From positions 1 through 15,880 of the forward strand of contig CAKTNU010000015.1 in NCBI GenBank assembly GCA_934589325.1: a stretch of DNA of 15,880 bases, given 5' to 3'. Below, piece by piece: positions 6,772-14,096 of the stretch. Position 1 is the first letter of the stretch. Every line of letters begins with the position of its first letter. This DNA comes from an uncultured Oscillospiraceae bacterium (lineage in GTDB: Bacteria; Bacillota_A; Clostridia; Oscillospirales; Oscillospiraceae). Below the pieces are notes generated by a model, which saw nothing but the letters and a program-made list of their open reading frames with translations, was not told the DNA's origin and made no database searches. A program made the translations under genes and the position numbers.

Positions 6772-8103
6772 ATGAAAAAAGTGCAGAGACTGATAGTCCT
6801 CATCCTTGCGCTGGCGATGTGCTTCTCCCTCGCTGCCTGCGGCAGCTCCGGGACGCAGCAGCCCGCACAGAGCGAGGGTCAGACCGAGCAGCCCGCGGAA
6901 AACAACGGCACCCCTGCAGGGGAGATAGTCATCAACTTCCCGTGCATCTGGGTCGGCACCGACTCCAAGGCCGCTTATCTTGCAAAGATGGTCGAGGACT
7001 TCAACGCTGAAAACGCAGGCTCCATCAAGGTCGTCATTGAGGAGCAGACCGACTATCAGGCGTACCGCGACAAGATACGCACCACCATCACCACCGGCTC
7101 CGCGCCCGACATCTGCATCCTTGACACCACTTTTGATATCAAGGCCTATCAGGAATCCGGCAAGTTCATGGATCTGACCTCCTACCTCGCCGACGGCTGG
7201 GGCGACAACTTCACCGACGGCTGCTTCGACGCATGGAGCATCGACGGCAAGACCTATATCCTGCCTTTCGAGAGCGCGATCTTCCCCATAGTCTACAATA
7301 AGGACATTCTCGCTGCTGCCGGCTGGAATACCTTCCCCACCACCTATGAAGAGATGTTCAAGATGTTCGACGACATCAAGGCCGCCGGCTACAACGCCGT
7401 CGGTCAGATGGCCGGCGACAATGCATGGACTTCCATGCTGTGGTACTCGCTGATAGTCGAGGCCATAGGCGGCAAGGACGTCTACGCGAACGGCCTCAGC
7501 GACCCCGCATTTGTCGAGGCTGCCGGCGTTCTCAAGAAAATGTACAGCTACACCTTTGACGGCGCTGTCTCTGCTGCCGCATCCGATGTCAACGGCCACT
7601 TCCTCGCCCGCGACACCGCGCTCTATCTCAACGGCCCGTGGTGGATAGCAAACTTCTACAAGGAAGAGAATAACGGCCTCAACGAGGTGTGCGACGTTGC
7701 CACCAACCCTGTCTATGAAGGCGGTAAGGGCGACGCAGCCGGCCTTGTGACCACCGTTCAGGGCTTCCTTGCCTGCGCCAAGCAGGATGATCCGGCAAAG
7801 GAAGCTGCAGTAGTCAAATTCCTTCAGTACATCTCCGAGCCCGAGCGCGTCTCCGAGTGGGCGCTCAGCTCCGGCGCCATGTTCTTTGTCAAGTACACCC
7901 CGTCTCCCGAGACCAACGAGATCTCCCAGAAGTTTACCGAGATAGCCAACAATGCAAGCTACACCATTCTCCATGTGAACGGCGCATTCCCGACCGCTTT
8001 CTCCACCGAGTTCCCGGCGGCAGTCTCCTCTCTCGTTCTCGGTCAGGTCGATGAGCAGGGCTTTGTAGATATGCTCCAGACCGCTATCGACAACGCTGCC
8101 TGA
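6772..8103 (+). CDS. ABC sugar importer, extracellular solute-binding lipoprotein (family 1)
   Basis: A 443-residue substrate-binding lipoprotein. It has a signal peptide (MKKVQRLIVLILALAMCFSL), a lipobox LAAC with Cys23 as the lipid anchor, then a low-complexity Gln/Pro/Glu linker to about residue 45. The mature domain has family 1 features such as the hinge-region pattern ITTGSAPDICILD and ALYLNGPWWIANFYK. AGGAG precedes the ATG by eight bases. It stands before two sugar-type permease genes and after the sulfoquinovosidase gene, so a sulfoquinovoside (as for SmoF of Agrobacterium) or another alpha-glycoside is a reasonable ligand; binding residues could not be matched by eye. A hairpin separates it from the permease genes and may raise its expression relative to them. 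The operon encodes no ATPase, so a shared MsmK-type ATPase elsewhere is expected. Confidence 0.92.
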   Translation: MKKVQRLIVLILALAMCFSLAACGSSGTQQPAQSEGQTEQPAENNGTPAGEIVINFPCIWVGTDSKAAYLAKMVEDFNAENAGSIKVVIEEQTDYQAYRDKIRTTITTGSAPDICILDTTFDIKAYQESGKFMDLTSYLADGWGDNFTDGCFDAWSIDGKTYILPFESAIFPIVYNKDILAAAGWNTFPTTYEEMFKMFDDIKAAGYNAVGQMAGDNAWTSMLWYSLIVEAIGGKDVYANGLSDPAFVEAAGVLKKMYSYTFDGAVSAAASDVNGHFLARDTALYLNGPWWIANFYKEENNGLNEVCDVATNPVYEGGKGDAAGLVTTVQGFLACAKQDDPAKEAAVVKFLQYISEPERVSEWALSSGAMFFVKYTPSPETNEISQKFTEIANNASYTILHVNGAFPTAFSTEFPAAVSSLVLGQVDEQGFVDMLQTAIDNAA

Positions 8104-8137
8104 TGATCGGACAGCAAAAGTAAATTTAAGCAAAACC

Positions 8138-8172
8138 GCCGCCGGGCAAGCAATTCCGGTTTGCCCGGCGGC
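8138..8172 (+). terminator. Hairpin between the binding-protein and permease genes
   Basis: GCCGCCGGGCAA (8138-8149) pairs perfectly with TTGCCCGGCGGC (8161-8172) around an 11-base loop; TTCGTATTTT follows. It lies 34 bases after the stop codon and 75 before the next start. A partial terminator or RNA-stabilising stem at this place commonly keeps binding-protein messenger more abundant than permease messenger. Confidence 0.65.
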
Positions 8173-8247
8173 TTCGTATTTTGCCGCCTTGCCTTATCAA
8201 AGCAGCCCGATGCACAGGCTTTTTTGATAAACCAAGGAGGTGACGCG

Positions 8248-9150
8248 ATGAAACCAACCAGATCCGATCGGCGTGCGCTGGCCGCGTTTATGGCGCCTGC
8301 GCTGATCATGATGCTCGTGTTCTTCGTGATACCGGTGCTGTACGTTGTTGTGGTCAGCGTCCTTAAATGGAACGGTATCTCGGCGCCGAGCTTCAACGGG
8401 ATGAAGAATTTCGCCCTGCTTTTCAAGGACAAGGCCTTCATCCGCTCGATATGGAACAATGTCATCTGGGCGTTTACGGCGGCCTGCATACAGGTGCCGC
8501 TGGCGATGCTGATGGCGATAATCCTCTCGCGCAAGCCGAAGGGATGGAAGTTTTTCCGCACGGTATACTTCTTCCCGCAGGTCATATCCGGTATAGCGCT
8601 GGCAATGCTGTGGCGCGGTATTTATAACGCCGACTACGGTCTGCTCAACGGTCTGCTGAAGGCGATAGGCCTCGGGCATCTTGCCTGCGACTGGCTGGGC
8701 GGACTCAAGACCGCATTCCCGGCCGTGCTTATCTATTGGGTGTTCTATGTCGGCTACTACATGGTCATCATGATGGCGGATATCACGACTATCGACCAGA
8801 GCTACTACGAGGCTGCGACTATTGACGGCGCGTCCGAGTTCCAGCAGGCGATATATATCACCATTCCGCTTATCAAAAAGACCTCGCTGCTCACCTGTGT
8901 CACACTTGCAAGCATCATGGGTCTGCGTCAGTTCGAGCAGGTGTATATGCTGACAAACGGCCAGCCCGCAAACACCACTTCGACGATGGTGCTGTACCTG
9001 TACAAGAAGATGCAGGACGCGAATTACGGCCTGTCGAGCGCAACGGCTGTGATCCTTATCATTGTAGGCGTGCTGTTCATCATCTGCATCCGCAAGCTGT
9101 TTGAGGGCCGCAGTGAGAACGTACCCGCGAAGGCAAGGAGGAAACAGTGA
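8248..9150 (+). CDS. ABC sugar importer permease 1 (MalF/UgpA type)
   Basis: A 300-residue inner-membrane permease with about six helices, the first near residues 11-39. The EAA loop that docks the ATPase is YYEAATIDGASEFQQAIYIT (186-205), with the conserved Glu188-Ala-Ala and Gly194. The start at 8248 is set by AAGGAGG seven bases upstream; the in-frame ATG at 8161 falls in the hairpin stem and has no ribosome site. It is the second gene of the importer operon and pairs with the permease at 9150-10016, the two genes overlapping in TGATG. Family CUT1, usually for oligosaccharides or glycosides, is inferred from the two-permease layout and size. Confidence 0.92.
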   Translation: MKPTRSDRRALAAFMAPALIMMLVFFVIPVLYVVVVSVLKWNGISAPSFNGMKNFALLFKDKAFIRSIWNNVIWAFTAACIQVPLAMLMAIILSRKPKGWKFFRTVYFFPQVISGIALAMLWRGIYNADYGLLNGLLKAIGLGHLACDWLGGLKTAFPAVLIYWVFYVGYYMVIMMADITTIDQSYYEAATIDGASEFQQAIYITIPLIKKTSLLTCVTLASIMGLRQFEQVYMLTNGQPANTTSTMVLYLYKKMQDANYGLSSATAVILIIVGVLFIICIRKLFEGRSENVPAKARRKQ

Positions 9151-10016
9151 TGGAAAATAAATCTGTTCTCCGTAAATCCCCGTGGCAGAATGTGAAGCAT
9201 GGGCTGCTGGTATTCTTCCGGTGGTTTCTGATAATATTCTTCGCGGTGTACACGCTCTTCCCGCTGCTGTGGCTGGTGATCTCTTCGTTCAAGACCAACT
9301 ATGAGCTGCTGACGGATCCGTTCTCCATGCCCGCCGTATGGCAAATAAGCAACTATGTAAATGCCCTGACCGTCGCCGGACTCGGGCGTATGCTGCTGAA
9401 CTCCGTAGTGGTCGGCTTGGGGGCGACCGCGTTCAACGTTATCATCGCAAGTATGAGTGCCTACTGCATTTCCCGCTTCCGCTTCAAAGGGCGCGAGAAG
9501 TTCTACGGCCTGTTCACGGCCGGCATACTCATTCCGCTGAACGCTTTGATGGTGCCGTATTTTGTCATCATCAACAAGCTCGGCCTGTATGATACATACG
9601 GCGGCATGATACTGCTGTACACCGCCATCGGCATCCCCATGTCTACCTTCCTTATCCGCGGCCTGATGGATTCCATCCCGATGGAGCTTGAGGAGGCGGC
9701 ATATATCGACGGCTGCGGCTTTTTGGCCCGCTTCTGGCATATAATACTGCCGCTGTCCCGCACCGGCATAGTCACTGCCGCGACCTTTGAATTTCTGACC
9801 TGCTGGAATGAGTTTGTGTTTGCAAACCTCATCGTCTCGTCCGAAAAGCTGCGTACCATTCAGGTTGGCATCCGGTATTTCACAAACCAGTTCTCGACCG
9901 ACTACGTTTCTATGTATGCCGCGATCGTCATCTCGATAATTCCGTCGATACTTGGCTATGTTCTTTTCCAAGAGCAGATCATCAGCGGTATGACCAGCGG
10001 CGCAGTGAAGGGGTAA
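9150..10016 (+). CDS. ABC sugar importer permease 2 (MalG/UgpE type)
   Basis: A 288-residue permease with about six membrane helices. Its EAA loop is MELEEAAYIDGCGFLARFWH (178-197). The first helix (about 19-46) is followed by SSFKTNYELLTDP, a typical start of the MalG-like subunit. The ATG at 9150 overlaps the stop of permease 1 in TGATG, and AAGGAGG ends eight bases upstream; a GTG at 9147 would also work but is closer to the ribosome site and adds only one residue. It would form a heterodimeric channel with permease 1. It is the last gene of the operon, and a strong hairpin follows at 10040-10089. Confidence 0.92.
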   Translation: MENKSVLRKSPWQNVKHGLLVFFRWFLIIFFAVYTLFPLLWLVISSFKTNYELLTDPFSMPAVWQISNYVNALTVAGLGRMLLNSVVVGLGATAFNVIIASMSAYCISRFRFKGREKFYGLFTAGILIPLNALMVPYFVIINKLGLYDTYGGMILLYTAIGIPMSTFLIRGLMDSIPMELEEAAYIDGCGFLARFWHIILPLSRTGIVTAATFEFLTCWNEFVFANLIVSSEKLRTIQVGIRYFTNQFSTDYVSMYAAIVISIIPSILGYVLFQEQIISGMTSGAVKG

Positions 10017-10039
10017 ACCAGAAACTGTACGCAGGAACA

Positions 10040-10089
10040 ACAAGCAGAACACCGTTTCGGAGCTTCATCCGAAACGGTGTTCTGCTTGT
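10040..10089. terminator. Bidirectional terminator between the permease and CofE-like genes
   Basis: A perfect 21-base-pair stem (10040-10060 with 10069-10089) around the loop AGCTTCAT. On the plus strand a T-rich tail (ATAGTTATTTTATT) follows, fitting termination of the ABC operon. The converging CofE-like gene ends 10 bases beyond it, so the same stem probably also serves that gene. Confidence 0.85.
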
Positions 10090-10098
10090 ATAGTTATT

Positions 10099-11277
10099 TT
10101 ATTCGGCGTAGTTAGAGAAGTAGTTCTGCACGACGATTATCGGAGTGCCCTTGTCGCCGCTGCCGCTGGTCAGGTCGCACAGAGAACCGATAAGGTCGGT
10201 CAAGCGGCGGGGTGTGGTACCCTCGGAGGCCATATTGCCCTTAAGGTCCGCGTCCTTCTTGCGGATCGACTCCTGGATTGCGGCCTTCAGCTCATCGCCG
10301 GACAGACCGGCAAAGTCGTTGTCTGCCAGATACTTGAGCTTCAGCTCATTGGGCAGACCGACGAGCCCGGAGGTAAAGCCGGGGCTGACAACAGGATCGG
10401 CCAGCTCCCAGATCTTGCCCATCGGATCCTTGAATGCGCCGTCACCGTAGACCATGGCCTCGACCTTAACGCCGGTGCGTTCAAGCAGAGCGGCCTGTAT
10501 GCCCTCGGCGACCTCCTGCGCATTTTTCGGGAAGAGCTTTATTTTGCCTTCTGTCGCCTTATTGGAGCCAAGCAGACCGTACTGGCACCAGCCGCTGCCG
10601 TTTACCGGCGCGTTGAGAATATCGCAAAGAGTCAGAACGGTCTTTCCGCCCGCGGCTTTGATGCGGCGGCGGGAGCGTTCACGGCTGTGGATGTCGCAGC
10701 AGAGGACGTTTTCCGCATAAGGGACTATAGCATCGGCATGGTTTGCGAAGATGATCTCGGCCTCCGCGCCTTCCTCACGGATGACGGATTCGTAGTATTC
10801 GACATAGTCTACGCCGGTGAAGGGGTGCTTTACATAGCCGAAATGTCTGCGGTAGTCTGCCAGACTGAGGACATCGGTGTAGGGATTTACGCCGCTCGCG
10901 TCAAGTGTGTCCTCATCGAAGAGATGGTTGCCGACCTCATCGGAAGGGTAAGACAGCATGAGAACGACCTTTTTGCAGCCGCGGGCGATACCGCGCAGGC
11001 AGATAGCGAAGCGATTACGGGAAAGGATCGGGAACACAACGCCGACGGTACCGCCGCCGAGCTTTGCCTTGACGTCAGCCGCTATATCGTCGACGGTCGC
11101 ATAGTTGCCATCGGAACGGGCGACGACGGACTCGGTGACCGCCACGACGTCACGCTCGTGCAGCTTGAAGCCGTCATAATGCATTGCAGCAATGACGGAA
11201 TCGGCAACTGTCTTTACAATATCATCGCCCTCACGGATGATGGGCGCACGCACACCTCTTGAAATAACTCCGGACAT
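10099..11277 (-). CDS. CofE-like protein (coenzyme F420-0:L-glutamate ligase family), function unknown
   Basis: A 392-residue soluble protein. The N-terminal part has RDVVAVTESVVARSDGNY (43-60), like the GD(V/I)xVVxxKxVSKAEG segment of CofE. The C-terminal part has YGDGAFKDPMGKIWELADPV, resembling the metal and nucleotide site of that family, and the middle has NAPVNGSGWCQYGLLGSNKA. CofE adds glutamates to coenzyme F420-0, but clostridia of this kind are not known to make F420 and no other F420 gene is seen here, so the substrate is probably different, perhaps another gamma-glutamyl or amide ligation. AGGAGG precedes the ATG by eight bases, and a consensus promoter lies at 11316-11344. It is a single-gene unit, divergent from guaA and ended by a strong hairpin. 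Family call fairly sure from memory; function open. Confidence 0.7.
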   Translation of the reverse strand: MSGVISRGVRAPIIREGDDIVKTVADSVIAAMHYDGFKLHERDVVAVTESVVARSDGNYATVDDIAADVKAKLGGGTVGVVFPILSRNRFAICLRGIARGCKKVVLMLSYPSDEVGNHLFDEDTLDASGVNPYTDVLSLADYRRHFGYVKHPFTGVDYVEYYESVIREEGAEAEIIFANHADAIVPYAENVLCCDIHSRERSRRRIKAAGGKTVLTLCDILNAPVNGSGWCQYGLLGSNKATEGKIKLFPKNAQEVAEGIQAALLERTGVKVEAMVYGDGAFKDPMGKIWELADPVVSPGFTSGLVGLPNELKLKYLADNDFAGLSGDELKAAIQESIRKKDADLKGNMASEGTTPRRLTDLIGSLCDLTSGSGDKGTPIIVVQNYFSNYAE

Positions 11278-11315
11278 TGGAAGCCTCCTAATAAGCTAAT
11301 AGTTTTTACCTAAAA

Positions 11316-11344
11316 ATAATACACTTTTTGCGCCGGCAAGTCAA
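11316..11344 (-). promoter_or_regulatory. Sigma-A promoter for the CofE-like gene
   Basis: On the minus strand TTGACT (11339-11344), a 17-base spacer and TATTAT (11316-11321). It lies 38 bases upstream of the ATG at 11277, back to back with, but not overlapping, the guaA promoter. Confidence 0.75.
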
Positions 11345-11370
11345 CAAAATCACGCTTTTTTCGTTTGCTC

Positions 11371-11399
11371 TTGCAAAGGAGACCAATAGAATATATAAT
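11371..11399 (+). promoter_or_regulatory. Sigma-A promoter for guaA
   Basis: TTGCAA (11371-11376), a 17-base spacer and a perfect TATAAT (11394-11399), 30 bases before the ATG at 11430. The leader is only about 24 bases, which leaves no room for a purine riboswitch. Confidence 0.75.
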
Positions 11400-11429
11400 A
11401 TTAAGGTCAAAAAGCTACGGAGGTTTTGC

Positions 11430-12971
11430 ATGAAAAATCAAAAGATACTTATCCTCGACTTCGGCGGCCAGTATAACCAGCTCATCGCCCGCCGTGTCCG
11501 CGAGTGCAGCGTCTACTGCGAAGTCAAGCCCTTCGGCACCTCGCTTGAAGAGATACGCGCCTTTGACCCCATCGGCATCATCTTTACCGGCGGCCCCAAC
11601 AGCGTCTATGAGGCGGGCTCGCCTCATGTCGATACCGGCGTCTATGAGCTTGGCGTCCCCATCCTCGGCATATGCTACGGCTGTCAGCTCCTCGCCCACG
11701 AGCTGGGCGGCAGAGTCACCGCCGCACAGGATGATTCGGCCCGCGAGTACGGCAAGACCGAGACGTATTTTGATACCTCATGCAAGCTCTTCAAAAGTAT
11801 CCCGGGCGAGAGTGTCACGTGGATGAGCCACGGCGATTATATGGCTCAGGTGCCGCAGGGCTTCAGTCTTGTTGCACATTCCGCAGCCTGCCCCACCGTC
11901 GGCATCTGCGACGAGGAGCGCGGCTTCTACGGTGTGCAGTTCCATCCGGAGGTAAATCACACCGAGTATGGCCGCGAGATGCTGCATAACTTCCTCTATG
12001 AGATCTGCGGTGCAGTCGGCGACTGGACAATGGCAGATTATAAGCGCCGTGCGATAGATGAGATACGCGCAAAGGTCGGTGACGGCAAGGTCCTGCTTGC
12101 GCTTTCCGGCGGCGTGGATTCCTCCGTCGCGGCGGCATTGCTGGCCGAGGCCGTAGGCAATCAGCTCACCTGCGTGTTTGTCGACCACGGCCTCATGCGC
12201 AAAAATGAAGGCGACGAAGTGGAGGAAGCCTTCGCAAAATGGGATATAAACTTTATCCGTGTGGATGCGGAGGAGCGTTTTCTGGCTGCGCTGAAGGGCG
12301 TAGTGGAGCCAGAGGCCAAACGCAAGATAATCGGCGAGGAGTTCATCCGTGTATTTGAGATAGAGGGAAAGAAGATAGGCAGTGTTGACTATCTTGTGCA
12401 GGGGACGATATATCCCGATGTCATCGAGTCTGGCAAGGGCGATGCGGCGGTCATCAAGAGCCACCACAATGTCGGCGGGCTGCCCGACTATGTTGATTTC
12501 AAGGAGATAATAGAACCGTTGCGTATGCTGTTCAAGGATGAGGTACGCGCCCTCGGCCGCGAGCTCGGCTTGGCAGAGACGTTGGTGCAGCGTCAGCCCT
12601 TCCCCGGACCCGGCCTTGGAATCCGCGTTATCGGCGAGGTAACGAAGGAGAAGCTGGACATCCTGCGCGAGGCAGATTACATTTTCCGCGACGAGATAGC
12701 AAAGGCCGGACTTCAGAACACCATGAGCCAGTATTTTGCGGCGCTGACGAACATGCGTTCCGTCGGCGTCATGGGCGACGGCCGCACTTACGACTACGCG
12801 CTTGCGCTGCGCTCGGTCTCCACGTCGGACTTTATGACTGCCGACTGGGTGCGTATTCCGTATGAGGTGCTCGACAAGGTCTCTGTCCGCATAGTAAACG
12901 AAGTCCGCGGCATCAACCGGATCCTCTATGATGTGACGTCTAAACCGCCCGCAACAATAGAATTTGAGTAA
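11430..12971 (+). CDS. guaA: GMP synthase (glutamine-hydrolysing)
   Basis: A 513-residue enzyme, normal length for the two-domain form, converting XMP, glutamine and ATP to GMP in purine synthesis. The N-terminal class I amidotransferase domain has the catalytic Cys82 in GICYGCQ and the His172/Glu174 pair in QFHPEVNHT. The ATP-pyrophosphatase domain begins with the P-loop LSGGVDSS (225-232). The C-terminal dimerisation domain ends PPATIEFE, close to the family's usual PPATIEWE. The start at 11430 follows GGAGG by seven bases; the in-frame ATG at 11328 lies upstream of the promoter and is excluded. It is a single-gene unit with its own promoter and a strong terminator at 12976-13021. Confidence 0.98.
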   Translation: MKNQKILILDFGGQYNQLIARRVRECSVYCEVKPFGTSLEEIRAFDPIGIIFTGGPNSVYEAGSPHVDTGVYELGVPILGICYGCQLLAHELGGRVTAAQDDSAREYGKTETYFDTSCKLFKSIPGESVTWMSHGDYMAQVPQGFSLVAHSAACPTVGICDEERGFYGVQFHPEVNHTEYGREMLHNFLYEICGAVGDWTMADYKRRAIDEIRAKVGDGKVLLALSGGVDSSVAAALLAEAVGNQLTCVFVDHGLMRKNEGDEVEEAFAKWDINFIRVDAEERFLAALKGVVEPEAKRKIIGEEFIRVFEIEGKKIGSVDYLVQGTIYPDVIESGKGDAAVIKSHHNVGGLPDYVDFKEIIEPLRMLFKDEVRALGRELGLAETLVQRQPFPGPGLGIRVIGEVTKEKLDILREADYIFRDEIAKAGLQNTMSQYFAALTNMRSVGVMGDGRTYDYALALRSVSTSDFMTADWVRIPYEVLDKVSVRIVNEVRGINRILYDVTSKPPATIEFE

Positions 12972-12975
12972 AAGA

Positions 12976-13021
12976 AAAAATACCGTTTTTCCAGAGAATC
13001 CCTGTGAAAAACGGTATTTTT
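12976..13021 (+). terminator. Intrinsic terminator of guaA
   Basis: AAAAATACCGTTTTTC (12976-12991) pairs perfectly with GAAAAACGGTATTTTT (13006-13021) around a 14-base loop, five bases after the guaA stop. The stem has T runs on both strands, so it can act in both directions. Confidence 0.88.
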
Positions 13022-13050
13022 GCAGGCTTTCGAATGATTTGCAAAGTATG

Positions 13051-13077
13051 GGCCGCCGAACTGCAAGTTCGGCGGCC
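13051..13077 (-). terminator. GC-rich hairpin after trxB, probable terminator
   Basis: GGCCGCCGAACT (13051-13062) pairs perfectly with AGTTCGGCGGCC (13066-13077) around a three-base loop, 18 bases beyond the trxB stop. No T run follows on the minus strand; with the hairpin at 12976-13021 just beyond, read-through into guaA antisense would be limited. Confidence 0.65.
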
Positions 13078-13094
13078 GGGGGGATTATGCATTT

Positions 13095-14000
13095 TCACAT
13101 TGCGTCTATATATCCGCAGGCGGCGAGGGCGGCGGCGGAGCCGTCGGCGCAGGCGGTGGTAAGCTGGCGCACGGCCTTGCGGCGGCAGTCACCGGCAACA
13201 AACACGCCGGGGGTCTTTGTCAGGCAATCCTCGCCAGCGTCGGCATAGCCCGCAGCGTCAAGCTCCATAAGATTTGAAAATATGCCGTTGTCCGGTTGGT
13301 GGCCGATCGCGACGAACAGCCCGTCAAGGCTTATCTCACGCCGTCCGCCGGGGTGACGCACGGCGATGCCGCGAAGCTCAGTGTCGCCAAGCAGCTCCTC
13401 GACCGTGGAGTCGAGGATGAATTCAACGTTTTCCTTCTTACGCAGTGCCTCTACAAGCTTTTCTTCACCGCGGAAGCTGCCGCGGCGGTGAATGAGATAG
13501 ACCTTGCGGCAGGTCTCGCTCAGGAGCATCGCGTCCTGAAGCGCACTGTTGCCCCCGCCGTTGACCGCCACATCGCGCCCCTTGTAGAACGCACCGTCGC
13601 ACACCGCGCAGAAGCCCACACCGCTGCCGACGAGCTCTTCCTCGCGCTCAAGCCCAAGCATCCGGGGCTTGGCACCGGATGCGATTATTATCGCCTTGGC
13701 TTCAAACTCGGCGCCGGACTCACAGCGCACGCGTTTGACCGCGCCGAGGTCCTCTGCTGCGACTACCTCTTCGAGCTCGACCTCCGCGCCCTGCTCCATG
13801 GCCTGCTCGAGCAGCCTGTCGCCGAGCTCGGCTCCGCTTATCGAAATTACGGAGGGAAAATTCTCGACCTTGGGCGACCAGGTTATCTGTCCGCCGAACG
13901 CGGCCTTTTCTATCACCAGTACCGATTTCCCGGCACGGCAGGCATAGGTCGCCGCGGTGAGCCCCGCAGGGCCGCCGCCGATAATGATTATGTCGTACAT
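13095..14000 (-). CDS. trxB: Thioredoxin reductase (NADPH, FAD)
   Basis: A 301-residue low-molecular-weight thioredoxin reductase passing electrons from NADPH through FAD to a redoxin. The FAD site is IIIIGGGPAGLTAA (4-17). The redox pair is CAVCDG (Cys131, Cys134). The NADPH domain has VNGGGNSALQDA (147-158) and HRRGSFRG (171-178); the HRRxxFR pattern marks NADPH rather than ferredoxin-dependent enzymes. The second FAD motif is FVAGDCRRKAVRQ (267-279). The start at 14000 is chosen because AGGAG lies about 10 bases upstream and the residue pattern begins there; the ATG at 14090 would run through a terminator stem. It follows nrdD on the same strand, 96 bases away, and may reduce the redoxin domain fused to NrdD. 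Confidence 0.95.
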   Translation of the reverse strand: MYDIIIIGGGPAGLTAATYACRAGKSVLVIEKAAFGGQITWSPKVENFPSVISISGAELGDRLLEQAMEQGAEVELEEVVAAEDLGAVKRVRCESGAEFEAKAIIIASGAKPRMLGLEREEELVGSGVGFCAVCDGAFYKGRDVAVNGGGNSALQDAMLLSETCRKVYLIHRRGSFRGEEKLVEALRKKENVEFILDSTVEELLGDTELRGIAVRHPGGRREISLDGLFVAIGHQPDNGIFSNLMELDAAGYADAGEDCLTKTPGVFVAGDCRRKAVRQLTTACADGSAAALAACGYIDAM

Positions 14001-14023
14001 AGCTATGACTCCTATAAGCAATG

Positions 14024-14051
14024 AATAACCCCCGGATCTCCGGGGGTTATT
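14024..14051 (-). terminator. Hairpin between nrdD and trxB
   Basis: AATAACCCCCGG (14024-14035) and CCGGGGGTTATT (14040-14051) form a perfect 12-base-pair stem with the loop ATCT. It lies downstream of the nrdD stop and only about 10 bases before the trxB ribosome site. It likely ends or attenuates nrdD transcription. The smaller stem GCCGCA/TGCGGC at 14072-14086 stands between it and the nrdD stop. Confidence 0.75.
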
Positions 14052-14096
14052 CGATTTTAAGTTCAGGCAGTGCCGCAGTATGCGGCGCATTATTGA

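Noticed and set aside
6748..8133. Minus-strand open frame of 461 codons over the binding-protein gene
   Set aside because: The plus strand has a clear lipoprotein signal, ribosome site and family motifs; the reverse frame shows no motif and no ribosome site.
8161..8247. Earlier ATG for permease 1 at 8161 region
   Set aside because: It falls in the right arm of the intercistronic hairpin; AAGGAGG is correctly spaced only for 8248.
11278..11429. Possible purine riboswitch before guaA
   Set aside because: The promoter at 11371-11399 leaves a leader of about 24 bases, too short for the aptamer, and no conserved purine-aptamer core is visible.
12964..13248. Plus-strand open frame spanning the guaA terminator into trxB antisense
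   Set aside because: It runs through the terminator stem, overlaps the guaA end and is antisense to trxB; no ribosome site.
14001..14090. N-terminal extension of TrxB from the ATG at 14090
   Set aside because: The extension would translate a strong terminator stem, and the flavin-binding sequence begins directly at the ATG at 14000, which has AGGAG upstream.
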